A stretch of DNA of 64,000 bases from Leishmania donovani (taxonomy: Eukaryota > Euglenozoa > Kinetoplastea > Trypanosomatida > Trypanosomatidae): assembly GCF_000227135.1 (NCBI RefSeq), contig NC_018239.1, forward strand, positions 481,470-545,469, read 5' to 3'. Numbering within the stretch: the stretch's first letter is position 1; every line of letters begins with the position of its first letter. Position numbers and translations under genes: made by a program. Under the pieces are notes generated by a model. It did no database searches. It saw only the letters and a program-made list of their open reading frames with translations, and was not told the origin of the DNA. Below, in pieces: positions 1 to 9,565 of this stretch.

Positions 1-84
1 AATGGATGGGTGAATGGATGGGTGAATGGATGGGTGAATGGATGGGTGAATGGATGGGTGAATGGATGGGTGAATGGATGGATG
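1..84. repeat. 12-bp minisatellite at window start
   Basis: Six perfect head-to-tail copies of the 12-mer aatggatgggtg fill 1-72, and a seventh variant copy covers 73-84. The array continues off the left edge. It abuts, and slightly overlaps, the first recognisable codons of the M20-type pseudogene, so the array has apparently replaced or displaced that gene's 5' end. A looser relative of the motif (gga tgg gtg units) occurs at 2844-2880. Confidence 0.95.
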
Positions 85-1000
85 CGCTGCGCACTGACAT
101 GAACGCATTGCCGCAGCAGGAGACGGACGTTCGGCTCAAGTCGAGCTGCAAAATGTGGTGCTAGCGTGTGGGCAGGAGCTGCACGATGCAATGGTGCGCG
201 GCATCGCCAAGGCGCTGCGCGTGCATGCGAGCGAGATCGAGGACACAACGCGGCTCCTCTCCTAGAACGCGGAGGGGGACTGCCTACTGGCGGCACGACG
301 GGAGCTGGTGAAGGCTGGCGTGCTGGATGGCGTGAAGTGCATCTTCGGCATGCGCGTGTCGCTGCTGATTCCCAGCAGCTGCATGTCTACCGTGCCGGAC
401 ACCATCACAGCTGGCGGCGAAAACTTTGCGCAGCGCGTGTGCGGCCGTGGTGGGCATGCGCCGACGCCGCAGGTGCTTGTGGACTCTTTATTGATCGCGG
501 CCGGGGGAGAGGGGGGGGGGGTTGTGACGGCGCCGCACTGCGTTATGTCGCGCAATATCGACCCAAAGGTGCTGCCTGCGCTGTCGATCACGACGAGGAC
601 GACTGTGTCGAGCGAGAGTCACAACGTGATCCCGGACGAGGTGGCGATGCGGAGGACTGCCCGCTTGTGTATGTGCGAGGCGCGTGAGTCTGCGCCTCGG
701 ATGCTTGAATATGTCGCGACGGGTGTTGCTGCTGCGCACGGCGCGACGGCCGAGTTTCGCCTGATCCGTGAGTACGTCGGTACAATGAGCGATGCAACAG
801 GAGCTGCTGCGGCGCGTCGCGTCCTGGGCGATGACAAGTAGATTCCTCTTCTTCAGGCGATGCTTTTTTGGCGAGGGTCTCTCCTCCTATGTGGAGGAGA
901 CTCGCTTGCTCTGGCGCCTCCGTATCCTGGCTCTCTCCTCAGGCCAGCAAGGGCGTGTGCCCCCGTCCCAGCGATGAAGCCGACGTTTTCCCTTGTGTTT
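78..1000 (+). pseudogene. M20D N-acyl-amino-acid amidohydrolase, degenerate
   Basis: The remains of an M20D peptidase (N-acyl-L-amino acid amidohydrolase/carboxypeptidase) can be read across several frames. At 81-115 the family's N-terminal motif appears as [13 protein letters not shown]; this frame stops at 162-164. The reading continues in another frame from 176 (HDAM...ALRVHASEIE), has a stop at 263-265, then runs open through GVLDGVKCIFGM, GRGGHAPTP, SRNIDP and NVIPDEV to a stop at 839-841. Further shifts near 790-830 (ELLRRVA in a second frame) and 880-920 (a GGD..YPGS stretch resembling the GGEDF region) follow. The conserved CGHDxH metal-binding segment has become LHDAM, so a zinc site is not intact. 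The right end is fuzzy. Intact copies exist elsewhere in Leishmania genomes (family knowledge). I infer a dead gene. Confidence 0.82.
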
Positions 1001-1338
1001 TTGCCAGCTTGATGTACTTTTGTGCGCTGTTCTCGGGGACGTGACAGTGCGGCGAGGGCGGGGGAGGGGAAGTGGTCGAGCGCGCTCTCCTTAGCCCATC
1101 GCAAGCGCTTGTTTTTTTTTTGTGCGTGTGGGTGCGCCTTGTCGTTTCCATTTCGTTGATGCAAAGGCCCCCACCCCCTCACAAGCGACATCATGGGCGG
1201 CCCCGTCCCTCTTTCTCGTTATTTCTACTGCCCGTGTCTCCAGAGCACGCTCCCCCCTCTTCATACCTCATGTGCCCGTGTAACTATCTGTGCTCGAAGG
1301 ATGGGCGTCCCCGCACATTCGTCAGCATACAAGCACAA

Positions 1339-1365
1339 CATATATATATATATATACATATGTAT
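1339..1365. repeat. AT-rich TA tract
   Basis: A TA dinucleotide run of about 18 bp followed by catatgtat, about 260 bp upstream of the first OYE start. Confidence 0.85.
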
Positions 1366-1535
1366 CCGTGTGTCTCTGCACTTGATGTGTAGGCCCTCTA
1401 TTCTTGCCGGTAGGGCCGCGGTGTACGCGGTGCGGCCGCACCTTGACACCCACACACAGAGCCCCCCCTCCTCCTCCCCCTCCGCCCAGACGTCATGTCG
1501 GTGGTGGCGAATGTGCCTACTCGCTGAAGGGCCTC

Positions 1536-1595
1536 CATGTGTCTCTCGCTCTCCCACTTCGCGTTGCTCGTCCTCTCTCGCTCTCACGTTGGCAG
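1536..1595 (+). promoter_or_regulatory. Predicted trans-splice acceptor for first OYE gene
   Basis: A pyrimidine-rich tract (about 1536-1590) is followed by the first AG at 1594-1595, 23 nt before the ATG at 1619. Polypyrimidine tract plus first downstream AG is the usual spliced-leader acceptor in trypanosomatids. It supports the ATG at 1619 over the longer upstream open frame, which reads through the TA tract as low-complexity peptide. Confidence 0.55.
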
Positions 1596-1618
1596 TTTGC
1601 AAGAGGAAAGCGCTCACC

Positions 1619-2773
1619 ATGTCCGCCGCTTCCAAGTCGATCGATGTGATGCTGAAGCCGCTCCTGGTCGGCGGGCGGCCGATTTCGAACCGCTTCGTCA
1701 TGGCTCCGCTGACACGCTGCCGCGCTGACGACAACCACGTGCCCACCGCCGCGATGGTGAAGCACTACTCAGACCGCGCCTCCATGGGTCTCATCATCAC
1801 GGAGGCAACGCAGATTCAAAAAGGCTACTCTACCTTTGCGCACGAGGGTGGCATCTACGACAAGGAGCATGTGGACGGCTGGAGGAAGGTGACCGATGCG
1901 GTGCACGATAAGGGTGGCATCATCTTCTGCCAGATCCACAATGGTGGCCGCTCCACAGTGCCGTCGAACGTGGACGAGGGCGTGCGCATCGTTGCGCCAT
2001 CTGCGGTCGCCATCACCGGCCACAAGTGCGCCGGCTCCTTCGCGCGAAACGGCAAGACGCAGCCGTACCCTGTGCCCCATGCGATGGCTGCAGAGGAGAT
2101 CGCTAGCTACGTGAGCCTGTACGCGGCTGCTGCTCGCAATGCGATCGCGGCCGGGTTCGACGGTGTAGAGATGCACGGCGCGAACGGGTACCTGATTGAC
2201 CAGTTCCTCAAGACCAGCTCGAACCAGCGCATGGATGAGTACGGCGGCAGCATCGAGAACCGGTGCCGTTTCCTGTTCGAGGTGCTGGATGCCGTAATCC
2301 AGGCGATTGGCCGCGAGCGCGTTGGTCTCCGCATCTCGCCTCTCAACAGCTTCAACGACCAAAGCGACGAGGACCCGCAGGCGCTGACGCGGTACATCTG
2401 CTCGCAGCTGAACTTGCGCACGATTGCCTTTCTGGACGTGATGCGCGGTGACTTCTTCAGCCCTGCGCGCGGTGCGGACAAGTGGGCACGCGAGGAGTAC
2501 GAGGGCGTGTTGTTCACCGGCATGGGCTTCGAGATCGAGGAAGCAGCGAAGGCGGTAGAGAGCGGTGCTGCCGATGCTGTTGTGTTCGGCACTAAGGCTC
2601 TTGCAAACCCTGACCTGGTTGCACGGGCGGTCGCTGGTGCGCCGCTGAACAAGCCTGATCCTGCGACGTTCTACACTAATGGCGAGGCAGGCTACAACGA
2701 CTACCCGTTCATGGAGCGCTCTCCTTGCCTGCCCGCTTCCCCGTCGGGGGCGCAGGAGGCGCCACCACAGTAA
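1619..2773 (+). CDS. Old Yellow Enzyme family NADH:flavin oxidoreductase
   Basis: A 384-residue single-domain protein of normal OYE length, expected to be a cytosolic FMN-dependent ene-reductase using NAD(P)H on alpha,beta-unsaturated carbonyls or quinones. Visible motifs are NRFVMAPLTRCRAD near residue 21 (FMN-contacting PLT), the active-site pair H186/N189 in VEMHGANGYLIDQFL, DEYGGSIENR, GLRISP, and FGTKALANPDL near the C-terminus. The residue after the last FG is Thr where classical OYEs carry an Arg contacting FMN phosphate. The start at 1619 is chosen because homology begins just after it and a splice acceptor lies 24 nt upstream; the frame is open further 5' but codes nonsense. It lies 4.3 kb before a second OYE gene that shares the segment TRCRADDNHVPTA, so the two arose by duplication. 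Related trypanosome OYEs reduce quinones and prostaglandin precursors; the substrate here is unknown. Confidence 0.93.
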   Translation: MSAASKSIDVMLKPLLVGGRPISNRFVMAPLTRCRADDNHVPTAAMVKHYSDRASMGLIITEATQIQKGYSTFAHEGGIYDKEHVDGWRKVTDAVHDKGGIIFCQIHNGGRSTVPSNVDEGVRIVAPSAVAITGHKCAGSFARNGKTQPYPVPHAMAAEEIASYVSLYAAAARNAIAAGFDGVEMHGANGYLIDQFLKTSSNQRMDEYGGSIENRCRFLFEVLDAVIQAIGRERVGLRISPLNSFNDQSDEDPQALTRYICSQLNLRTIAFLDVMRGDFFSPARGADKWAREEYEGVLFTGMGFEIEEAAKAVESGAADAVVFGTKALANPDLVARAVAGAPLNKPDPATFYTNGEAGYNDYPFMERSPCLPASPSGAQEAPPQ

Positions 2774-5700
2774 TAGGGGGGCTTCGGCTCACATGAAGCA
2801 CAATTTTTCACGGCGGCCACTACGTGGCACATATGAGAAGAGATCCATGGGTGGATGGATGGGTGGGTGAGTGGGTGTGCGTGTGTGTGGGGGGGGGGCG
2901 GTTGTCTGGCGATGTGCCAAGGAAGGCTGTACACTGACGGGAGTGGGTTTTCGGACGCTTTCGGTGTCCTTCCGCAGCAAACGGGAGAAAAGCGAGCAAC
3001 AGTGGCGAAGAACCCGCGGTCGTCCTCGTCTGGCGGCTCTTTCTCTCTTTCTCTCTTTCCTGTCTGACCACACCATACCACACCACCGCCCTCCTTCTTT
3101 CTTTCTCTCGCGCGCCTCTTCCTCTCTCGTTTGCCTGTGACCGGCAATATCTCCCGTTGTGCGCGCGCATGTGGGGAGTAGGCGTACATCTGATGGCTCT
3201 CCTCGAAACGCAAGAAGAAAACGAACGGTCAGCGCAGCAGGCGGCAAGAGACCGGTCAAGCTGGCCGTCGTGAGGTGCCAAAGACGAGCATTCCATGTGT
3301 TGTCCTATCCCGGCAGCATCGCACTCTCTGTGCTGGTGCTGCGCCTTTTCCATCGCCAACCTTCTTCCCATGCTGCAGGTTCTCGCCATGGGGCTTCGCT
3401 CGTAGGGGCGCCGGCTCCTGGCAGATGCAAAGAAGGTCACACGCGTCGCTGAAGCAATCAGAGACCTAAACTCGTTTTTCGTTTTCGATGGACAAACTCA
3501 GCCGCCGCTGTCGAGAGGGACGACCGCCACGCACACATGGATGTCTACGTGCACCCCTCGCCGACTGGATTCCCTTCGTGATGCCTTTTAAGATGACGAT
3601 GTCCGTTGGCCATGCGCCTGCTCGCTTCAGGCGGTGATGACGCGCATCACTATTGAGGCCAGACGTGCTTCTCGTAGACTTTTACATCAACGTATTTTCT
3701 TTGTGGCCCTCCTCTTTTCTTTTTTTCTGTGTGCTGCCCCCCCTTCTCCCCCGAGGATGGCCTGCTTCTCCAGCGCGCGGTATGTCAGGGCCCATCACCG
3801 ACACTCTGCGAGGAAGCAAGGCAGCCCGCTGCCTGCTCTCCGGTACGGCAGCGGGCTTTTGGTGTCGGCGCACAGATCTGGGCTGGCGTTGCGCGGAAGT
3901 GCCTTGCAATCGCGACCTCGTTTTGGGGCCAGCTCACTACGTCTCGTGCCGACGCTTTAACAGGTGTACGCGTGCACCTGCTGTTTTTCTGCGTCCGGTG
4001 CGCTGCGGTGCTGTTGAGCATGGTCCTGGACGTGGTCTGCGCTGTCTGCAGTGACATAGCACTGAGCTGAGTGACGCCAAGCGGTGCTGGCTGGCTAGCT
4101 TTCCTGACGAGTCTTCGATGGAAGCCTGTATTCCACCAGAGACTGCTTTCACCCCGACAGGCGCTTGATCTTCCGGGGTCTCAGCCTTTCGGCTCAACAA
4201 GAGGTGAGAAGCGTCACGGGAATACGGAAAGAAAACGGCGTTCACGGACGCGTGGCGCAGAGACACGGGAAAGCAAAAGAAAACAATGAAGGGCCGCTTA
4301 GGGTAATGATGAGCTGATGAGGGAAGCTTAAACCGGCCGCCGCAAGCACGTCATTGGCGCACATGCATGTGCCCGTATAGGCGTGCTTATCAATCCTTGC
4401 TTGCGCGTTTTTCTCTCTGTTGCTGTCTCTGAATGCTTCGCTCTTGTCTCCGCGCGACAGCGTGCTCTGCTCTGCCGCTCGCTTCCTTTCTCGAAATAGG
4501 ATTGTGGAGTGGGCGTCACAGGAAGCAAATACTTGCCAGAAGCCGCGATCCTTACAGGGCAAAGCAGACAATGAGGGCCGGGGGAGGTACGACACAGCGA
4601 CGACGACGACCCCACGCCCCTCCCCATCCTCCTCCTTTCGTTCGCTCACGTGCCGCAGGGGATCAGAAGAAGTCGTGGCGAAGAAGCCCTACGAGAGAAA
4701 CGAGTGAAAACCAGAAGGTCGACGCGGTCGTGGTCGTATCATAGCACAGCTGCGCACGGTGCACATCCTCTTCGTGAGATTGTCGCGTTTGCCTGCGGAG
4801 GCCCTACTGTCCTCCGCACCCTTCACACACACGTGCTTGACGCTCTTCTCTGTTTATCGTTCCGGTTGTACTTCTGATGTACAGCTCTGCGCTTCTCATC
4901 TGTTCCGCTGGCTTGCGCATGCACGGAAAGGCAGACGTGCGACTGGCGAACGCCGATGCACGAGATTTCTGCGTAAAGGGTAACGAGACGTGTACGCCTT
5001 CTTAGAGCGAAAGGAAAACATAGAGTGAGAAGACACGCACGTCTACACGTGTAGGTGGGAATGCTCTTCCCCCCCCCGCACTCGCTGTTTTTTTTTTTTT
5101 CGCCGATACCACAAAGACACACAGACACGCGATTCCTTTAAACTTGCGTGATGCCGATTCGGGGGTCCATCAGCCGCGTCAGCTTGCCTCGCTGCTCATC
5201 GCTCTCACTCTATCTCGCGTTCGACCTTGCTCCGCTGCGGTCGTGTGCACTGGCAGCGCGGCTGCAGCTCCATACTGCGTTACGCATAGGGCGACGCCGC
5301 CTTTAGCCAAACGTTCGGCTCCACCTTTCTCGCCTTCTCTTTCTACGTTGTCCTGCACTTCACGGGAATGGAACAACGCTCGGCGGTCGTGGCTTCTGGA
5401 CAATTCGGGTCAAGAACACGACGAGACATTATCTCACCGTCACGCCAACGATACTGCCACTAGATCGCCGTACGCACCCACCCACCGAGCGTCCTCCTTA
5501 CCACCACTTGACCATCACCCACTGCGACACCACCGACTCATTGCTCTACCCGCTCGCGCTCTCGCCCCTCGTCCTCGTTTCCATTTTTCTGTCGTCTCCC
5601 CGTTCTCCCTTCTTCTTTGCCACACAAACACACACACACACACACAGGGAGAACGATAGTCACACCGAAGGCCGCAGCGCGTAAATCTATACATATCCGT

Positions 5701-7078
5701 CTTCTTCGTCATTGAGTTTATCATTTCTCTCCTCCCTTTTTTTTTCGAGCGCGTGCTTGCGACGTGTCTGGTGGTTCTCTTCTCTCCAACTATCTTGCCC
5801 TTCCCCCAAGACCTCTCCGCCAGTCCCCAGCCCATCATACCGCCCCTATCGCCCGTTGCGAATCCTGTCTCGGACGCGTAGAAGGGCCCCCGACCGAAGA
5901 GGAGAAGGCCAAGAACGAAATAGAGAACGAGGGACAGAAGCAGGCCAGCGTCAGCGGTCGTGGAGTGCATCGTGCGCCGACGTGTCTGATTCCTTCCTTC
6001 TCTGCCCCGCACGCGCTTGATGGAGGTTGGCATCCTCAGCAGCGTCCTCCGGTGTTGTCTTTTGTGAGTCTCTTTCTTGTTCTCTCTGGTCGCTTCTCCC
6101 TCCTGTGCACGCCCTGTCGCTGTCGCCGTTGCGCTGGTCGCTTCTCTTTTCTCTCCGTCCTCCGTAGTACCTCCCCCCTCTCTTCGCCCATCTTCATTGA
6201 CCTGACCTCCCTCTCTCATTCTCTCCACATCTCCCTTTCCTCACCTCCCTGTCATCCCGCCCACTCCCCTTCCCCTCATCCGTTACTCGCCCACATTGTA
6301 CGAGCTGTCGGGCGTCCCTCTCCTGCTCCTGCGCCGGATCTCGCACGGTGAAGGCTGGCACGTGCATCGCGCTCCTTTTCTTCCTTGGTGTTGTTCTTGC
6401 TGTTTGCACTGTGTTGCTGTCTGCATTCATTGCTGGCGCGGCTGCGCGCACCACGCGACGACGCGCACGCACGTACAAGCGGCGGCACAAAAAGAGAACA
6501 GCCGAAGGTGGACCAGAACCGTATCAAATACGTCAACGCGTTGAGCTTATTCTCTCCCTCTCCACGCTTTTGCACTGCAACAACGTCGCCGTTTCCACCG
6601 CCCGCTCTCCGACAACAAGCCCGCGTTACGTGTCTCTATCGTTGAGTGCTTCACTGCCGCTGTTGCCAGATCCTGTCCAACACGCGCTGTTCGTACCTCT
6701 TTCGCTTTCTTTTCTTCTTCTATTGCATTTTCTCTCGCCGTCTGTGCGCATCTTGATCAGCCCATCGCGGCTGGACTGTCTGAGTTCCGTGGCCGCACCA
6801 TCGCTGCCACCACCGCCCCCCTCCCCCTCCTTTCGCTTCGTTTGTGTGCTGTGTGTGTTTTGTGTGTCTTGTCTCACCGCCATTGACATCATCGACGTCT
6901 GCGCTTCTAAAGACCGAAAAGAGTGCCATCGCCGACACGCGCACGTCGACCCGCTCGCATCCCTTTTCCTGTTGGCGCACCTTCTCCGCTTACAGCTCAG
7001 ATACGGTTGAACAGAGCTCGACTCACGTACACGCCTGCGGAATTTGTGTGTCCTTCCTCACGCTCTACCGTTGCACCC
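2774..7078. other. Long intergenic region between OYE genes
   Basis: This 4.3-kb stretch shows no protein I recognise on either strand; its open frames are short and of low complexity. It contains GT-rich sequence with a G10 run (2889-2898), a C9 run (5069-5077) followed by T13 (5088-5100), a CA repeat (about 5628-5646) and dense pyrimidine tracts at about 6060-6270 and 6665-6740. It presumably comprises the 3' UTR of the first OYE gene and the splice region and 5' UTR of the second. Confidence 0.7.
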
Positions 7079-9565
7079 ATGTCATCCGCAGGAAACCACC
7101 CCGTGTACACGCACCTTTTCCGGCCGTGCCGCGTGGGCCGGCCGACCATGAAGAACCGCATGATCATGTCGCCGCTGACGCGGTGCCGCGCCGATGACAA
7201 CCACGTGCCGACTGCCATCATGACGGAATACTACGGCTCTCGCGCCTCGATGGGGATGATTATCACGGAGGCTATTATGGTTCAGTGCAACTACTCCGGC
7301 TTCGCGTATGAGCCCGGCCTGTACTCGGCGGAGCAGGTGGAAGCGTGGCGCGCCATCACGGAGGCCGTCCACGCACGTGGTGGGCTGATCGCGGCTCAGA
7401 TTTACCACGCAGGCCGCGCCACTACACCGGCCAACCTCACATCGGACGGCTTGGTGCCGATAGGTCCGTCCGCGATGGGTATTCCACCGGAGGCTCAGCA
7501 GTGCATTGCGCAGTGGAGCCGCGACGGCAAGGCACAGGCCTACCCGCAGCGCATCCATGCCATGACGTCGGCCGAGATCGGCGCCGCGGTGAAGTTCTTC
7601 ACCCGCGCAGCTCGCAACGCAATGGCTGCCGGCTTTGACGCGGTGGAAATCCACGCCGGCGGTGGCTACCTGCTGGACTCTTTCCTGCGGGATGCCGCAA
7701 ACCTGCGCACGGACGAGTACGGTGGCAGCATGGAGAACCGGTCTCGCTTTCTCCTGGAGGTGGTCGACGCCGTTGCAGCGGCGATCCAGCCGGATCGCGT
7801 TGGCGTGCGTCTGACGCCGCTGGACACATTCAATGGCGCAAAGGACAGCCACCCCGAGGCGCTCACCACGTACGTGTGCCAGCAGCTCGACGCTCGCGGC
7901 ATTGCATTTGTCGACATCGTCCGTGGGGACTCGAGGGCCAATGTGCCGGGGAACGCAGAGGTGTGGGTGCGCCGCTCCTTCAGCGGCGCTGTTCTGGCGG
8001 GTCAGGGGTACACATCGACGGACATGGCGGAGCAGGCGATCGCGGACGGCACCGTCGACGCCGTGCTGTTTGGCGAGCAAGCTGTCTCGAATCCGGACCT
8101 CGTCTGGCGAGTGCTCACAAATGCCCCGTTCAACCGCGCCGATAAGTCGACCTTCTTTACCCGGGGCAGCAAGGGGTACATTGACTATCCCGTCTGCGAG
8201 CCGCACAGCTTCTCCGATCCGCGTGTTGTGGCCGGCATGAAGACCCGCTCTGGAGGGGACAGCAGCCGTCGCTTGTCGTGCCAGTGCTCCACCTCCATGA
8301 CGATGCCGGCAAAGGAGCGTCCATACTTTGCGGTATCACAGCCGCTGCTGCTCGGCGCGACGACAATGAAGAACCGTCTTGTCATGGGCCCCATGCCTCG
8401 CCAGCGGTGCGATGCGCAGCAGTGCCCGACCGCCATGATGGAAGCCTACTATGCACGCCGCTCCAGTTACGGTCTGATTATCAGCGAGCCGTGCGAGGTA
8501 CAACCCAGTTACAACACGTACGTTCGGGGTGCGGCCATCTCGACGAAGGCACAGGTGCAGGCCTGGCGCAAGATCACGGATGCCGTGCATCAGGAGGGGG
8601 GCCTCATGTACTGCCAGCTGCACCACGGAGGTCGGGCAACGCTGCCGTGCAACATTACCAACGGCAAAGAGAAGCGGGCTGTGGGCCCCACGACGCAGGG
8701 CATCTCGGCCGACTACCGCTGCCCGGCCGCCTTCGCCGCGGACGGAAAAGATCAGCCATATCCCGCCGAGGTGGTGAGGCTGAGTGCGGAGAAGCTCAAG
8801 TGGATTGTGAAGCTGTACGTAGCGGCGGCAAAGAACGCGATGGTGGCCGGCTTTGACGGCGTCGAGATCCACGCCGGTGGAGGCTACCTGATCGATCAGT
8901 TCCTGCGCAAGTGCAGCAACACCCGCGACGACGACTACGGCGGCTCGCCTGCGGGCCGCTGTCGATTGCTGGATGAAATTGTGGACGCAGTGGCCGCGGT
9001 CATTGGTCGGCGGCGGGTCGGCGTACGCGTATCCCCAACGGATCTCTCCAAGGGGATGAAGGACACCGATCAAGACGTGGTGGCAGAAACTGTTGCGACG
9101 CACATGGCGGAGCGCAAGATCGCTTACATTACCGTGGCGAGCGGCAGTGACGGTTACTACCACGGGCCAGTGCCTGCCTGCATCCTGAAGAAGGTCCTGC
9201 AATGCTTCGGCGGTGTTGTCATGTGCGACGACAACACCAGCCTGGCCGAGGCAGAGAAGCGTGTGGTGGCGGATGCCGTGCAGGGTGTGTGCATCACACT
9301 GGGTGCAATCGCTAACCCGGACATCATGAACCGAGCCATCCACGGCGTTGCGCCCGCCGAGCCGGACATGCACACTCTCTTCACGCATAACAGCGACGGC
9401 TACGACTCGTACCCGACGTATGCGGAGATACGGAAGGAGGCGCGGGCGGAGCAAGCGCGCCAGTCAGCGGTGAACAGATCCCACTACTCCCCTCCGATGT
9501 TGAACCGCAGCACCCCTGTTGCGATGAACAATAATAAGAGCCTCAAAGCCCCTTTTGTGCACTGA
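7079..9565 (+). CDS. Fused double-domain OYE-family oxidoreductase
   Basis: An 828-residue protein made of two complete OYE-like barrels in one open frame, joined by a linker at about residues 375-405. Domain 1 (about 8-370) is close to the single-domain protein at 1619: PLTRCRADDNHVPTA, VEIHAGGGYLLDSFL (H192), GGSMENR, GVRLTP, FGEQAVSNPDL. Domain 2 (about 407-785) is more diverged: GPMPRQRCDAQQCPTA replaces the FMN-binding PLTR segment, VEIHAGGGYLIDQFL has H598, and the C-terminal phosphate-binding region lacks the FG..NPDL pattern (LGAIANPDI). In both domains the active-site Asn three residues after the His is Gly. The ATG at 7079 starts just before homology; the upstream open frame is low complexity. 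Domain 1 may be a flavoenzyme, while domain 2 looks like a non-catalytic or altered partner; this is inferred from motifs only. Confidence 0.9.
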   Translation: MSSAGNHPVYTHLFRPCRVGRPTMKNRMIMSPLTRCRADDNHVPTAIMTEYYGSRASMGMIITEAIMVQCNYSGFAYEPGLYSAEQVEAWRAITEAVHARGGLIAAQIYHAGRATTPANLTSDGLVPIGPSAMGIPPEAQQCIAQWSRDGKAQAYPQRIHAMTSAEIGAAVKFFTRAARNAMAAGFDAVEIHAGGGYLLDSFLRDAANLRTDEYGGSMENRSRFLLEVVDAVAAAIQPDRVGVRLTPLDTFNGAKDSHPEALTTYVCQQLDARGIAFVDIVRGDSRANVPGNAEVWVRRSFSGAVLAGQGYTSTDMAEQAIADGTVDAVLFGEQAVSNPDLVWRVLTNAPFNRADKSTFFTRGSKGYIDYPVCEPHSFSDPRVVAGMKTRSGGDSSRRLSCQCSTSMTMPAKERPYFAVSQPLLLGATTMKNRLVMGPMPRQRCDAQQCPTAMMEAYYARRSSYGLIISEPCEVQPSYNTYVRGAAISTKAQVQAWRKITDAVHQEGGLMYCQLHHGGRATLPCNITNGKEKRAVGPTTQGISADYRCPAAFAADGKDQPYPAEVVRLSAEKLKWIVKLYVAAAKNAMVAGFDGVEIHAGGGYLIDQFLRKCSNTRDDDYGGSPAGRCRLLDEIVDAVAAVIGRRRVGVRVSPTDLSKGMKDTDQDVVAETVATHMAERKIAYITVASGSDGYYHGPVPACILKKVLQCFGGVVMCDDNTSLAEAEKRVVADAVQGVCITLGAIANPDIMNRAIHGVAPAEPDMHTLFTHNSDGYDSYPTYAEIRKEARAEQARQSAVNRSHYSPPMLNRSTPVAMNNNKSLKAPFVH

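Larger units (their letters stand above)
1001..1618. other. Intergenic region upstream of first OYE gene
   Basis: No gene is seen. It holds a T run (1111-1119), an AT-rich TA dinucleotide tract at about 1339-1365, and a long pyrimidine-rich stretch from 1536 to 1590 that probably directs trans-splicing of the next gene. Confidence 0.7.

Noticed and set aside
166..687. 173-codon + strand frame over the M20D remnant
   Set aside because: Its Gly/Arg/Ala-rich product is the out-of-frame reading of the sequence whose other frames give the recognisable amidohydrolase motifs.
1193..1618. Longer N-terminus for the first OYE protein
   Set aside because: The extra codons cross a TA repeat and the polypyrimidine tract, and a splice acceptor lies at 1594-1595, so they should not be in the mRNA.
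5626..5648. Possible CRISPR or structured repeat array
   Set aside because: It is only a CA dinucleotide microsatellite; no spaced repeats occur anywhere in this eukaryotic-looking window.
7082..9454. Two reverse-strand open frames of about 370 codons each opposite the OYE fusion
   Set aside because: They mirror the + strand OYE codons, encode His/Arg/Val-rich nonsense typical of antisense of GC-rich genes, and oppose the direction of every other gene.
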